A DNA stretch of 64,000 nucleotides from Streptomyces sp. NBC_01244 (GTDB lineage Bacteria > Actinomycetota > Actinomycetes > Streptomycetales > Streptomycetaceae), in contig NZ_CP108488.1 of the NCBI RefSeq assembly GCF_035987325.1, positions 9,052,001-9,116,000 of the forward strand. The letters are read 5' to 3'. Of the stretch, positions 8,901-17,063 are shown piece after piece; positions within the stretch are counted from its first letter, which is position 1, and each line of letters starts with the position of its first letter. The translations under genes and the position numbers were made by a program. The notes below the pieces were generated by a model. That model was not told the DNA's origin. It searched no databases and was given only the letters and a program-made list of their open reading frames with translations.

Positions 8901-10439
8901 TCAGTCCTTCGTTGTCGTTTTCGGAGCGGCTGCGGCGGCCGGTGCGGTGCCGCGGAGGAAGCCGAAGCTCGGCAGGACGCACACGGCGTAGCTCAGACAG
9001 GCCGCGGTCGCGGTCGCGAGCAGGGCGAGGACGCCGTCGCCGAGGAGCCGTTCCAGACCGAGGGCCACGCCCGTCATCACGGCCCCGGCCAGGAAGGGCC
9101 AGGCGCAGGCGCGTGCCACGGTGCCCAGCCCGACACCGCCCCGGTGCAGGGCGAAGAGGAACACCGGCACCACGACGGCCCCCGCGACCAGAACGTGGCC
9201 CTGGGCCACCCCCTCGATCCCGCCCGCGCCGGCGCCGGCCACCAGCACCGGGACCAGGACGGCGAGCCACAGCCCCTGGACCCCGATGAGGGAGCGGCGG
9301 TGTCCGATGGCCACCAGGCAGTCGTAGGCCAGTTCGCAGCCGATCCGGACCAGTCCGAGCCCCATCAGCCACGGCAGCGCGGCGGCGGCGGGCAGCCAGC
9401 GCTCCCCGTAGACCAGCTCGACGATCGGCCCGGCGAGGGCGGCCAGCAGCACGCAGAGCGGGACCGTGCCCGTCATCACCACGCCGAGGGCCCGGCCGAA
9501 GCCTGCGGCCAGTGCCCCCGGCCCCCCTCCGGCGCCGCTGTCGGCCAGTCGGGAGAAGCCGGCGAAGGAGACCCGGCGGGCCGCCTCGGAGATGATCCGT
9601 ACGGGCCAGCCGGAGATGTTGAAGGCCAGCACGTAGAAGCCGAGGGCCAGTTGGTCGAGGGAGGAACCCACCACCATGGTGTCCACGTTGACGACCCCGA
9701 GCGCGAGCATGCTGGCCCCGGCGAGGGGGAGTCCGAAGCGCAGCAGGGCCCGGGCCTGCTCCCGGTCCCAGCCGAACTTCAGGGTGCCGGGCGCGGCCAG
9801 GCAGCAGCCGGCGAGCGCGGCCACGTTGCCCGCGACGGAGCCCCAGGCGAAGCTCATCGCACCCCAGCCCTGGACGGCCAGCAGCAGGGTCACCGCGGTA
9901 CTGAGGACGAAGTTGACGGCGTCGATGGCCATCCGCCGGCCCTGCTGGAACTCCCGGGTGAGGAAACCGGCGGGCACCTGGGACAGCCCGTCGAGGACCA
10001 CGCACACGCACATCACCCGCAGCACCCCGGAGGCCTCGGGGGAGCCGAGCACCCGGGCCACCAAGGGGGCCGCCGCGAACAGGCCCGCGTACAGCAGCAG
10101 GCTGGAAGCGGCGCTCAGGGTGAGGACCGTCGGGGCGAAGCGGCGCGGGTCGCCCTCCCAGCGCACGATGGCGAGGGAGACGCCGAGCTCGTTGGCGGAG
10201 AGCAGGACCAGCAGGACCGTCTGGGCGATCCCGTAGACGCCCCAGGCCTCGGGACCGAGGAAGAAGCGGGCGAGGATGATGCCGGTGACGAAATTGCCCA
10301 GGCGCATCACCATGGTGTTGACCAGGCTCCACCGGGCGGCGGATCCCACCTTGCGCGACAGGGACGCAGCCCCGGGCGGGACCTCCGGCGGCACCTCGGG
10401 CGGGTCCTGGGTGCCGGTGTCGGTGGTGGGCGCGGTCAC
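8901..10439 (-). CDS. Wzx-type polysaccharide flippase (MATE/MOP superfamily)
   Basis: This 512-residue polytopic membrane protein has about 13-14 hydrophobic segments. Its start matches MOP-superfamily lipopolysaccharide flippases (SAARWSLVNTMVMRLGNFVTG, quoted as two parts: SAARWSLVNTM then VMRLGNFVTG), and a central FAFNISGWPVR-like region (FYVLAFNISGWPVRI) is also typical. It would flip the undecaprenyl-linked repeat unit outward for the Wzy-type polymerase. The GTG at 10439 sits in a GTGA overlap with the stop of the upstream Wzz-like gene, showing translational coupling. The flippase plus a Wzy domain nearby define a Wzx/Wzy-dependent pathway rather than an ABC-exporter pathway. Confidence 0.85.
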   Translation of the reverse strand: MTAPTTDTGTQDPPEVPPEVPPGAASLSRKVGSAARWSLVNTMVMRLGNFVTGIILARFFLGPEAWGVYGIAQTVLLVLLSANELGVSLAIVRWEGDPRRFAPTVLTLSAASSLLLYAGLFAAAPLVARVLGSPEASGVLRVMCVCVVLDGLSQVPAGFLTREFQQGRRMAIDAVNFVLSTAVTLLLAVQGWGAMSFAWGSVAGNVAALAGCCLAAPGTLKFGWDREQARALLRFGLPLAGASMLALGVVNVDTMVVGSSLDQLALGFYVLAFNISGWPVRIISEAARRVSFAGFSRLADSGAGGGPGALAAGFGRALGVVMTGTVPLCVLLAALAGPIVELVYGERWLPAAAALPWLMGLGLVRIGCELAYDCLVAIGHRRSLIGVQGLWLAVLVPVLVAGAGAGGIEGVAQGHVLVAGAVVVPVFLFALHRGGVGLGTVARACAWPFLAGAVMTGVALGLERLLGDGVLALLATATAACLSYAVCVLPSFGFLRGTAPAAAAAPKTTTKD

Positions 10440-11251
10440 GGCGATGCCTTGGAACGGAAGGCCGACGAGGGCAGGACCTTGAGCGCCATGGTCGCCGTGG
10501 GGTCGAGGGCGCCGATGTGCTGCTCGTCGGAACCGGAACCGGGGCCGGGGCCGGGGCCGGGGCCGGAATCGGAATCGGGGCCGGGACCGGGGCCGGAGTT
10601 CTCGGGCGGACCCTGGTCGGCTGCCGCCGCCTTGCGTCGGCCGGGCTTGTCGGCCTTGCGGCGCCGGGCCTCGACGAAGAAGGTGGCCACCAGGCTGAGG
10701 ACGAAGCCCAGGGCCGCCGCCATGACCAGGTACTGGAGCCGGGTCTTCGTCTGCGCCTCCGGCTTCTGCGGGGGCACGATCGTCGCCATGCGGATCATCG
10801 CCTCGGGGGTCACCGACTGCTGGGCCTGGAACTCCAGGAGCCGCTTCTCGGCGTACGCGGTGAAGAGCTGGTCCGACTTCAGGACGGCGGCCGGGTCGGT
10901 GCCGGTGACGCTCAGCCACATGAAGGGCCCCTGCGCGTTGTCGGCGATCTTCGCCTCGTACAAGCCGGTGAGTCCCTGGGCCTTGAGGTCGGCCTTGGAA
11001 TCGTCGGAGTTCAGGTTCCGGGCGAGTCCGTCGGCCATGCCGGTGAGCGAGGCCTGGGTGCTCAGGAAGGGGTTGCCGTCGAAGGCCACCGTGGCCTTCT
11101 TCGAGTTCAGGAGCGTCACGGTGCTCTGCGACCGGTACTCCACCGGGACCAGCAGGTACACGCCGGTGATGAGCGCGGCCGTGAGCAGCAGCCCGGGCAG
11201 CAGCACGTACCAGCGCCTGCGCATGACCCGCCAGATCTCCGCGAGGTCCAT
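10436..11251 (-). CDS. Wzz-like chain-length protein with Gly-Pro-rich tail
   Basis: This 271-residue protein starts with a short cytoplasmic segment ending VMRRRWYVLLPG, then TM1, an extracytoplasmic domain, a Pro-containing pre-TM2 region (VPPQKPEAQTKTRLQYL) and TM2 (VMAAALGFVLSLVATFFV). The tail has a low-complexity PGPGPDSDSGPGPGPGPG stretch made by repeated GGGGCC-type codons (about 10537-10605). No kinase motifs are visible. The ATG has GAAAGAAGG just upstream. It is the first gene of the leftward Wzz-flippase-beta-helix-GT2 operon. Its ectodomain resembles those at 3154 and 3933, suggesting paralogues with distinct roles. Confidence 0.78.
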   Translation of the reverse strand: MDLAEIWRVMRRRWYVLLPGLLLTAALITGVYLLVPVEYRSQSTVTLLNSKKATVAFDGNPFLSTQASLTGMADGLARNLNSDDSKADLKAQGLTGLYEAKIADNAQGPFMWLSVTGTDPAAVLKSDQLFTAYAEKRLLEFQAQQSVTPEAMIRMATIVPPQKPEAQTKTRLQYLVMAAALGFVLSLVATFFVEARRRKADKPGRRKAAAADQGPPENSGPGPGPDSDSGPGPGPGPGSGSDEQHIGALDPTATMALKVLPSSAFRSKASP

Positions 11252-11290
11252 CAGCCTTCTTTCGGTACAGGTGGAACAGGGGTGGAAACG

Positions 11291-11345
11291 GTGCTGTGGC
11301 CGCAGGGGTCCGCCGCGACCCGGCGATCCCTTCCGGCCACAGCAC
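11291..11345 (-). terminator. Long inverted repeat between wecB and the Wzz operon
   Basis: Perfect 12-bp arms GTGCTGTGGCCG (11291-11302) and CGGCCACAGCAC (11334-11345) with a 31-nt loop that is itself GC-rich. The right arm touches the stop codon of the epimerase gene. It sits exactly between two leftward operons, so it is a likely terminator or processing hairpin. Confidence 0.5.
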
Positions 11346-12472
11346 TAGACGACGGGCGCGGTGCCCGGGACGAGGTCGGTGGGCCGCGGCCGGGTCGCCG
11401 CGCTCCCGCCCTCGAGGAGCACCTGCGCGATGCGCTCGCTCGCGCGGCCGTCCCACAGCTCGGGACAGCGGGGCGCGGGCGGATCGTCGAGCACCCGGTG
11501 CACCGTGGCCGTGATGCGGTCCGGATCGGTGCCCGCCAGGACGTTGGTGCCCTGCTCGACGGTGATCGGGCGCTCGGTGTTCTCCCGGAGCGTCACGCAG
11601 GGCACGCCGAGCGCGGTGGTCTCCTCCTGGATGCCCCCGGAGTCGGTGAGCACCACGCGCGCCGAGTCCTGCAGGGCGATGAAATCGAGGTATCCGGCGG
11701 CCGGCACCAGCCGGATGCCGCCCGGTACGCCGATCTCTGCCAGCCGCTCGGCCGCCCGGGGGTGCACCGGCAGCAGCAGCGGGCAGCGGCCCGCGATCTC
11801 GCCCAGCGCCTTCAACAGGCCGCGCAGGGCGTCCGGATCGTCCACGTTGGCCGGCCGGTGCAGGGTGACCAGGCCGTACCCGCCGCGGGTGAGCCCGTAG
11901 CGGTCGAGGACGTCGGAGCGCCGGGCCCGGTCCAGATTGGCGAGCAGCGTGTCGATCATGACGTTGCCGACGACGTGGATCTGGTCCTCCCGGTACCCCT
12001 CCGCCCGCAGGTTCGCGGCGGCGTCGGGGGAGGGGGCCAGCAGGTAGTCGCTGAGCCGGTCGGTGGCGACCCGGTTGACCTCCTCGGGCATGCTCCAGTC
12101 CCGGCTGCGCAGACCCGCCTCCACGTGGGCGAGCAGCGGCCCGGCCTTCGCGGTGACCAGGGCGCAGGCCAGCGTGGAGTTGATGTCCCCGACCACCACG
12201 ACGGCGTCCGGGACCAGTTCGTCGAGCAGCGGCTCGAAGGCCTCCATCACCCGGCCGGTCTGCACGGCGTGGCTGCCGGACCCGGCTCCCAGATAGCGGT
12301 CGGGGGCGCGGATGCCTAGGTCGCGGAAGAAGACGTCGTTCATGGACTCGTCGTAGTGCTGGCCGGTGTGGACGAGGACGACCTCGGCGCCGCGGCGCTC
12401 CAGGGCGTCCATCACCGGCTTGATCTTCATGTAGTTGGGCCGGGCCCCGGCCACACAGATGATTCTGGGCAT
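11345..12472 (-). CDS. wecB: UDP-N-acetylglucosamine 2-epimerase (non-hydrolysing)
   Basis: This 375-residue protein is of normal length for the family. It interconverts UDP-GlcNAc and UDP-ManNAc in the cytoplasm. Family motifs include GARPNYMKIKPVM at the N-terminus, HTGQHYD, HVEAGLRS, TLHRPANVDD and the UDP-binding TDSGGIQEE, followed by RENTERP. It lies 4 bp downstream of the UDP-ManNAc dehydrogenase gene, forming the WecB-WecC pair that makes UDP-ManNAcA. It is the last gene of a four-gene leftward operon (15678 to 11345). Confidence 0.95.
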   Translation of the reverse strand: MPRIICVAGARPNYMKIKPVMDALERRGAEVVLVHTGQHYDESMNDVFFRDLGIRAPDRYLGAGSGSHAVQTGRVMEAFEPLLDELVPDAVVVVGDINSTLACALVTAKAGPLLAHVEAGLRSRDWSMPEEVNRVATDRLSDYLLAPSPDAAANLRAEGYREDQIHVVGNVMIDTLLANLDRARRSDVLDRYGLTRGGYGLVTLHRPANVDDPDALRGLLKALGEIAGRCPLLLPVHPRAAERLAEIGVPGGIRLVPAAGYLDFIALQDSARVVLTDSGGIQEETTALGVPCVTLRENTERPITVEQGTNVLAGTDPDRITATVHRVLDDPPAPRCPELWDGRASERIAQVLLEGGSAATRPRPTDLVPGTAPVV

Positions 12473-12476
12473 GGAG

Positions 12477-13733
12477 TCAGAGCACCTCCACCGTGGGTCC
12501 CGACAGCCGGTTGCGGCAGTCGAGGATCAGCGAGGCGTGCTCGGTGATCGACGGGTAGTCGAAGGAGTCGTGGTCCGTGAGCAGCACGACCACGTCGGCG
12601 GCGGCCAGCTCCTTGCGGGTCGGCTCGACCCGCGAGAGGCGGGCGTCGACCTTGATGCTCTCCACCACGTGGGGGTCTGCCGCGCGCACCTTCGCTCCCA
12701 TGTCCAGGAGCAGCTGGGAGACGCGTACCGCCGGAGACTCACGGGCGTCGCCGGTGTTCTTCTTGTACGCCAGCCCCAGGAGCAGGATCCGGGAGCCGTT
12801 GACCGAGCGGCGCTTGGCGTTGAGCGCGTCCATGACGCGGCGTGCCACGTACTCGGGCATGTGGCTGTTGATGTCGTTGGCCAGTTCCACGAAACGGAAG
12901 TTCTGGCCGAGCTCGCGCTGCACGCGCCACGACAGGTACGAGGGGTCGATGGGCAGGCAGTGCCCGCCGACGCCGGGGCCCGGGGTGAACTTCATGAAGC
13001 CGAACGGCTTGCTGGAGGCGGCCTCGATGGTCTGCCACACGTCGATGTCGAGGTGGCGGGCGAACATGGCTATCTCGTTGACCAGGGCGATGTTCACGTG
13101 CCGGAAGGTGTTCTCCAGCAGCTTCGCCAGCTCGGCCTCCTTGGGGGAGCGCACCGGCACCGTGGTGTCGACGAGGCCCGCGTAGAAGGTATCCACGGCC
13201 TTGAGTGAGAGCGCGTTGACGCCGGAGACCACCTTCGGCGTCTGCTGGAAGCCCCAGACCTTGTTGCCGGGGTCGATCCGCTCGGGGCTGTAGCCGAGGT
13301 GGAAGTCCACGCCGGCGGTGAGGCCCGAACCGTCCTCCAGGATCGGGCCGAACAGCTCCTCGGTGGTGCCGGGGTAGGTGGTCGACTCCAGCACGACGGT
13401 GGCTCCCGGCCGCAGGAAGCGGGCCAGGGTGTGCGCGGACTCCTCGATGTAGCGCAGGTCGGGGGCGCCGTCCTGCAAGGGGGTCGGGACGGTGACGACC
13501 GCGACGTCGAAGCCGCCGCAGTCCCGGGCCTGGTCACTGGCCTGGTACGTGCCCAGTTCCAGGGCCTTGCTCAGCCGCGCGGAGGAGACGTCCTCCACGT
13601 ACGACTCGCCGGCGGCGAGGCTCTTGACCCGCCGCGCGTCCACGTCGTAGCCGACCACCTGGTGTCCGACCTCGGCGGCCCTGATGGCCAGCGGAAGGCC
13701 GACGTATCCCTGTCCCACGACGACGACGCGCAT
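12477..13733 (-). CDS. wecC: UDP-N-acetyl-D-mannosamine 6-dehydrogenase
   Basis: This 418-residue member of the UDP-glucose/GDP-mannose dehydrogenase family oxidises UDP-ManNAc to UDP-ManNAcA with two NAD+. Visible are the Rossmann start VVVVGQGYVGLPLA, the middle-domain PKEAELAKLLENTFR, the catalytic-cysteine segment GGHCLPIDP and the C-terminal domain start GLAYKKNTGDARESP. Substrate choice (ManNAc rather than GlcNAc or Glc) is inferred from the adjacent wecB and the tagA/wecG homologue. The ATG overlaps the stop of the upstream transferase gene (TGATG). Confidence 0.92.
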   Translation of the reverse strand: MRVVVVGQGYVGLPLAIRAAEVGHQVVGYDVDARRVKSLAAGESYVEDVSSARLSKALELGTYQASDQARDCGGFDVAVVTVPTPLQDGAPDLRYIEESAHTLARFLRPGATVVLESTTYPGTTEELFGPILEDGSGLTAGVDFHLGYSPERIDPGNKVWGFQQTPKVVSGVNALSLKAVDTFYAGLVDTTVPVRSPKEAELAKLLENTFRHVNIALVNEIAMFARHLDIDVWQTIEAASSKPFGFMKFTPGPGVGGHCLPIDPSYLSWRVQRELGQNFRFVELANDINSHMPEYVARRVMDALNAKRRSVNGSRILLLGLAYKKNTGDARESPAVRVSQLLLDMGAKVRAADPHVVESIKVDARLSRVEPTRKELAAADVVVLLTDHDSFDYPSITEHASLILDCRNRLSGPTVEVL

Positions 13734-14512
13734 CAGTGACTCCTGTTCGCGGAACCGGCAGACGGTGTGGACGGTGTGCGGCGGATGAGTTCCCGGACCG
13801 TCATGAGGAGGAAGGCGGCGTTGGTGGTGAGGTAGCGCCTGCCCAGGCGGCGCGGTTCCTGAAGGGTCCGGTAGAACCATTCGAGCCCCATCCGCTGCCA
13901 GACCAGGGGGGCGCGCTTGGTGATGCCGGCCAGGATGTCGAAGGAGCCGCCGACGCCGTGCACCACGTGGGCGCCGGTGCGCTTGCCGTAGCCGGCGGTG
14001 AAGATCTCCTTCTTGGGCGAGGTCATGCCGAGGAACAGCATCCGGGCCCCGCTCGCGGCCACCGCGTCGGCGATCTCGCCCTGCTCGGAGTCCTCGAAGT
14101 AGCCGTTGCGGCTGCCGGCCACGTGCAGGTTGGGGAACCGCTCGGCGATCCGGGCGAGCATGAGGTCCAGTACGTCCTGCCGTGCGCCGAGCAGGTGGAC
14201 GGGGATCTCCGCGGTTTCCGCCGCCGCGAGCAGCCGCATGAACAGGTCGATTCCCGCCACCCGTTCGGGCAGCCGGACCCCGAGGACGCGGCCGGCCCAC
14301 ACCACGGCCTGGCCGTCGGCCAGGACGAGGTCGCAGCCGGCGACCGCCGCGGCGAGGCGGGGGTCACGGCGCATGTTGACCAGCTTGGCCGCGTTGACCA
14401 TGCCGATCTCGATCTGTTCACCGCGGCGCACGGCGTCGAGGCACCGCTGGACCGTCTCGTCCATGGTCAGGGGGTCGAGCGCCACTCCGAAGAGCGACTG
14501 TCTGTGGTTCAT
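13733..14512 (-). CDS. WecG/TagA-family N-acetylmannosaminyl(uronic acid) transferase
   Basis: This 259-residue GT26 (WecG/TagA/CpsF) protein adds ManNAc or ManNAcA to GlcNAc-PP-undecaprenol at the inner membrane face. Typical features are NAAKLVNMRRDP, DLVLADGQAVVWAGR (conserved Asp), ERVAGIDLFMRLL, LLGARQDV, a NGYFEDSEQ segment and GVGGSFDILAG near the C-terminus. In Gram-positives TagA uses UDP-ManNAc, while WecG uses UDP-ManNAcA. The adjacent dehydrogenase argues for ManNAcA, but the sequence alone does not settle it. It overlaps both neighbours by 1-4 bp. Confidence 0.88.
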   Translation of the reverse strand: MNHRQSLFGVALDPLTMDETVQRCLDAVRRGEQIEIGMVNAAKLVNMRRDPRLAAAVAGCDLVLADGQAVVWAGRVLGVRLPERVAGIDLFMRLLAAAETAEIPVHLLGARQDVLDLMLARIAERFPNLHVAGSRNGYFEDSEQGEIADAVAASGARMLFLGMTSPKKEIFTAGYGKRTGAHVVHGVGGSFDILAGITKRAPLVWQRMGLEWFYRTLQEPRRLGRRYLTTNAAFLLMTVRELIRRTPSTPSAGSANRSH

Positions 14513-15678
14513 CTCCCGAGCCCCCCGAGCCAGGCGTGGAGCAGCCAGCCGAACTCGTAGGGCCTGCACTCGCGGTCCACCGCCAGCGGGCGGAAAATCC
14601 GGTCGAGCGGGGCCAGCCGGGCCCGCGGGGCGACCCGGGTGGTGAGTCCGCGGGCGGCGCGGACGGCCTTGGCGGGATCGCCGCGGTAGACCTTGCGCCA
14701 GGTGACCCCGAACTCCTCGAGGATCATGGATTCGCGCGGGGCGCCGTCGGGCCCTGCGATCTCGGGCACCTCCGTCATCCAGCGCAGACCCCGGCGGATC
14801 TCCGCGCCGAAGTCCGTTCCGCCCGCCTCGGCCAGGTCGAAGAGGGCCGTCGGGGCCATGGCGTGCTGGTGCACGCTGTAGACGGGATAGCCCTCCACCA
14901 CGCCGCCCGTGCGGGCGTCGTAGTGCCACCACCACTGTCCGCCGTCCCCCTGCAGGGCGCAGATCCGGGCGGCGCAGGCGTCGGCGGCCGCGAGGGCCTC
15001 CGGGTCCGGGCCGCTCGCGTGCAGCCGGGCCAGGGCCTGGAGCGGATAGGTCTGGTCGGCGAAGCAGGCCACGTGGGAGCGGTACCCGGGGACCAGCCCC
15101 GGCCCGGTGGCGTGCGGGAACAGCGGGCCGCTGTCGACCCGTGCCGCCAGCAGGCGGTCGCGGGCGGCCGCCAGCCGGTACTCGACGTCCACCGAGGTAC
15201 GGGCCGCGGTGAGGGCGGAGAGCACCCAGGCGGCTTCCACCGTGTACTGCGGGCGTCCGGGGACGTCCAGTTCGGCCACCCTCGCCACTGCGTCCGCGAG
15301 CTTGGGATGGCCGGTCTCGGCGGCGGCCCAGGCGATGAGCGCGGCGTCGCCGAGGTTGGTCACGGCGGGCAGCCGTTCCACCAGGAGCGCCGTGAACTCC
15401 CCGGCGCTGCGGCCGTCGAAGAGGGCGCGCTGGCGCTCCTCGGGGAGGAACCGTGCGCCCAGCGCGGTGATGGCCGCGTACCGGGTGCTGGTTCCGCGCC
15501 GTTCCACGCGCCTCAGGCCTTCGGGGGAGACGGTCCCCGCCCGGGTGAAGACGAAGGTCTCCGCGCCCGGCAGGTACATCTCGGGCAGCCCCGCCTCGGC
15601 CAGTGCGAGCAGCCGCTCGGCGAGGGCGTGAAGCGACGGGTCCTCGTGGGCCAGTGCTTCTAATCGTCTGGCGGTCAC
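14509..15678 (-). CDS. Unknown protein with helical toroid-like repeats, first gene of the ManNAcA operon
   Basis: This 389-residue soluble protein has no signal peptide or membrane span. The repeated helical pairs and aromatic-rich turns (DGGQWWWHYDARTG, GYPVYSVHQHAMAP, YEFGWLLHAWLGG) look like an alpha/alpha-toroid as in glycosidases, epimerases or prenyltransferase-like folds, but I cannot assign a family. It overlaps the transferase gene by ATGA, so it is translationally coupled and probably acts with it. Glycan-related functions (hydrolase, lyase or epimerase on the nascent chain) are possible. Conserved W/H/E residues in the C-terminal half may mark an active site. Confidence 0.7.
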   Translation of the reverse strand: MTARRLEALAHEDPSLHALAERLLALAEAGLPEMYLPGAETFVFTRAGTVSPEGLRRVERRGTSTRYAAITALGARFLPEERQRALFDGRSAGEFTALLVERLPAVTNLGDAALIAWAAAETGHPKLADAVARVAELDVPGRPQYTVEAAWVLSALTAARTSVDVEYRLAAARDRLLAARVDSGPLFPHATGPGLVPGYRSHVACFADQTYPLQALARLHASGPDPEALAAADACAARICALQGDGGQWWWHYDARTGGVVEGYPVYSVHQHAMAPTALFDLAEAGGTDFGAEIRRGLRWMTEVPEIAGPDGAPRESMILEEFGVTWRKVYRGDPAKAVRAARGLTTRVAPRARLAPLDRIFRPLAVDRECRPYEFGWLLHAWLGGLGR

Positions 15679-16110
15679 CGGGTCCCCACCCCGGTCTCCC
15701 GCGTGTCCTGTTCGCCCTGTATGTCCGAGCTGTAGCCGTACGGCTCCAACACACCTACCCCCTCTGAAATCGTTCCTAGGACAGACCCGGCGGTCGTCGT
15801 TCGGCGGAGGGGACTGCGCATGACGGTGCGCGTGCCTACGGCGTGTTCTTCCGATGGCACGAGCGTCCGGGGTCGCTGGATCCCCCTCCAGCGAAGTCCC
15901 GGATCGGGGCGCGCGCAGACGGCGGCGGACGGGCGCATGGTCCTGCCCCGGCCGTCACCTTGTCTGCGATTGCCCTCGTCGTGTACAACCCCCCACTGAA
16001 CACAGCCTGTTGCCTGCTCAGATCCCGTGTACAGGGACAAGGTATGCCCAAGGATGTTCATTGATTGTGGTTTTGAGGAAATGCCATTGACCCAAATTGC
16101 CGACGTTGCG
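15679..16110. other. 432-bp intergenic leader of the wec-like operon
   Basis: No convincing gene. GC falls clearly between about 15960 and 16110, as expected for a promoter region upstream of the leftward operon. A near-perfect palindrome CCCGTGTACAGGG lies at 16024-16036, and GTGTACA occurs a second time near 15980. These could be operator half-sites. No clear -35/-10 pair was found. Confidence 0.4.
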
Positions 16111-16710
16111 TCAGGCGAGCTCGGTCAGCGTTCCGTCGGTCTCTTCGTGCAGGGCGCCGGTGCGCGGGCACTCCCAGACGCCGGGCTCGCCGTCGCGTTC
16201 CACCAGGCGGACCCCGGCCCGGCCCACCCAGCCGATGCGCCGGGCGGGCACCCCGGCCACGAGCGCGAAGTCCGGTACGTCCCGCGAGACGACCGCGCCG
16301 GCCGCGACGAGCGCCCAGCGCCCGATCCGGACCCCCGCGACGCACACCGACCGGGCCCCCAGGGAAGCCCCCTCGGCCACGATGACCCCGGCCGCCTCCC
16401 AGTCGCCGCCGCGCTTCTGCCGGCCGTCGGGTTCGACGGCCCGCGGGTAGAAGTCGTTGGTGAGCACGGCGGCCGGGCCGATGAAGACTCCGTCGCCGAG
16501 TTCGGCGGGCTCGTAGACCAGCGCGTAGTTCTGCAGTTTGACGTTGTCCCCGATTCGTACACCGGGGCCGACGTACGCTCCGCGTCCCACGATGCAGTCG
16601 CGTCCGAGCCTGGCCTCCTCCCGCACCTGAGCCAGATCCCAGATCGTGGTCCCCTCCCCGAGTTCGGCCGTCTCGTCGACCTGGGATGAGGGTTGAATTC
16701 GGACACTCAC
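16111..16710 (-). CDS. Left-handed beta-helix N-acetyltransferase (WlbB/WbpD-like)
   Basis: This 199-residue protein is built of hexapeptide repeats ([LIV]-G-x4) and starts with the family's TTIWDLAQVREEARLG...IVGRGAYVGP segments. It later has YNFYPRA-like YVLTND (AAVLTNDFYPRA) and VPARRIGWVGRAG. Relatives acetylate UDP-2-acetamido-3-amino-2,3-dideoxy-glucuronate using acetyl-CoA. No matching 3-aminotransferase or oxidase is in the window, so the substrate may come from elsewhere or differ. It would supply a diacetamido-uronic acid for the polysaccharide. The ATG/GTG start region lacks a strong RBS. It is transcribed leftwards from its own promoter region. Confidence 0.85.
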   Translation of the reverse strand: MSVRIQPSSQVDETAELGEGTTIWDLAQVREEARLGRDCIVGRGAYVGPGVRIGDNVKLQNYALVYEPAELGDGVFIGPAAVLTNDFYPRAVEPDGRQKRGGDWEAAGVIVAEGASLGARSVCVAGVRIGRWALVAAGAVVSRDVPDFALVAGVPARRIGWVGRAGVRLVERDGEPGVWECPRTGALHEETDGTLTELA

Positions 16711-17063
16711 GGGGCGGTCCCCTTACGGCTCGCGAGGAGTTCGGACGTACGTCGCATGGATGTACGTCCCGCATGGATGTACGTCGTATTGAGGTACGTC
16801 GCATTGAGGTACGGAGGGAGCATATGCGGCATCGGACCCGCTCGTGCCGGAGATCAACCGACTGTTCACTCAGTGGACTTGGCGGCACCGGGCCGCGGGA
16901 GAGGCCCGGCCGCCTTAAGGTCGCCCGATCGCTTCCTTAAGCGGAACCTAAGGTTCGCGATCGCCATCCAGAATCGATCAAATGTCCGTTTCGGGGCGGC
17001 TAGCGTGCTGCCGCACCCCCGAAACCCCCGAACTCCCCCGGCAATATCAGAGGCAGGCACGCG
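16711..17063. other. 353-bp divergent control region, acetyltransferase / chitinase
   Basis: No gene seen. It holds the 15-bp tandem array (separate entry), a GC-rich imperfect hairpin at about 16881-16915 (GGCGGC..GGGCC / GGCCCGGCCGCC) and two CTTAAG sites. A 13-bp palindrome GAACCTAAGGTTC at 16944-16956 lies about 110 bp before the chitinase start. That palindrome is a candidate operator. No DasR-type or TGGTC direct-repeat chitinase box was recognised. Confidence 0.45.
16747..16815 (+). repeat. 15-bp imperfect tandem repeat array
   Basis: About 4.5 copies: GTACGTCGCATGGAT (16747-16761), GTACGTCCCGCATGGAT (17 bp), GTACGTCGTATTGAG (16779-16793), GTACGTCGCATTGAG (16794-16808) and GTACGGA. 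It lies upstream of the acetyltransferase start. Confidence 0.85.

Noticed and set aside
15675..16061. 128-codon leftward frame in the intergenic region before the wec-like operon
   Set aside because: No RBS or family motif and no codon bias; it covers an AT-rich promoter-like stretch.
16711..17063. DasR or TGGTC-type chitinase control boxes
   Set aside because: No ACTGGTCTAGACCAGT-like site or 12-bp direct repeat was found before the chitinase gene.
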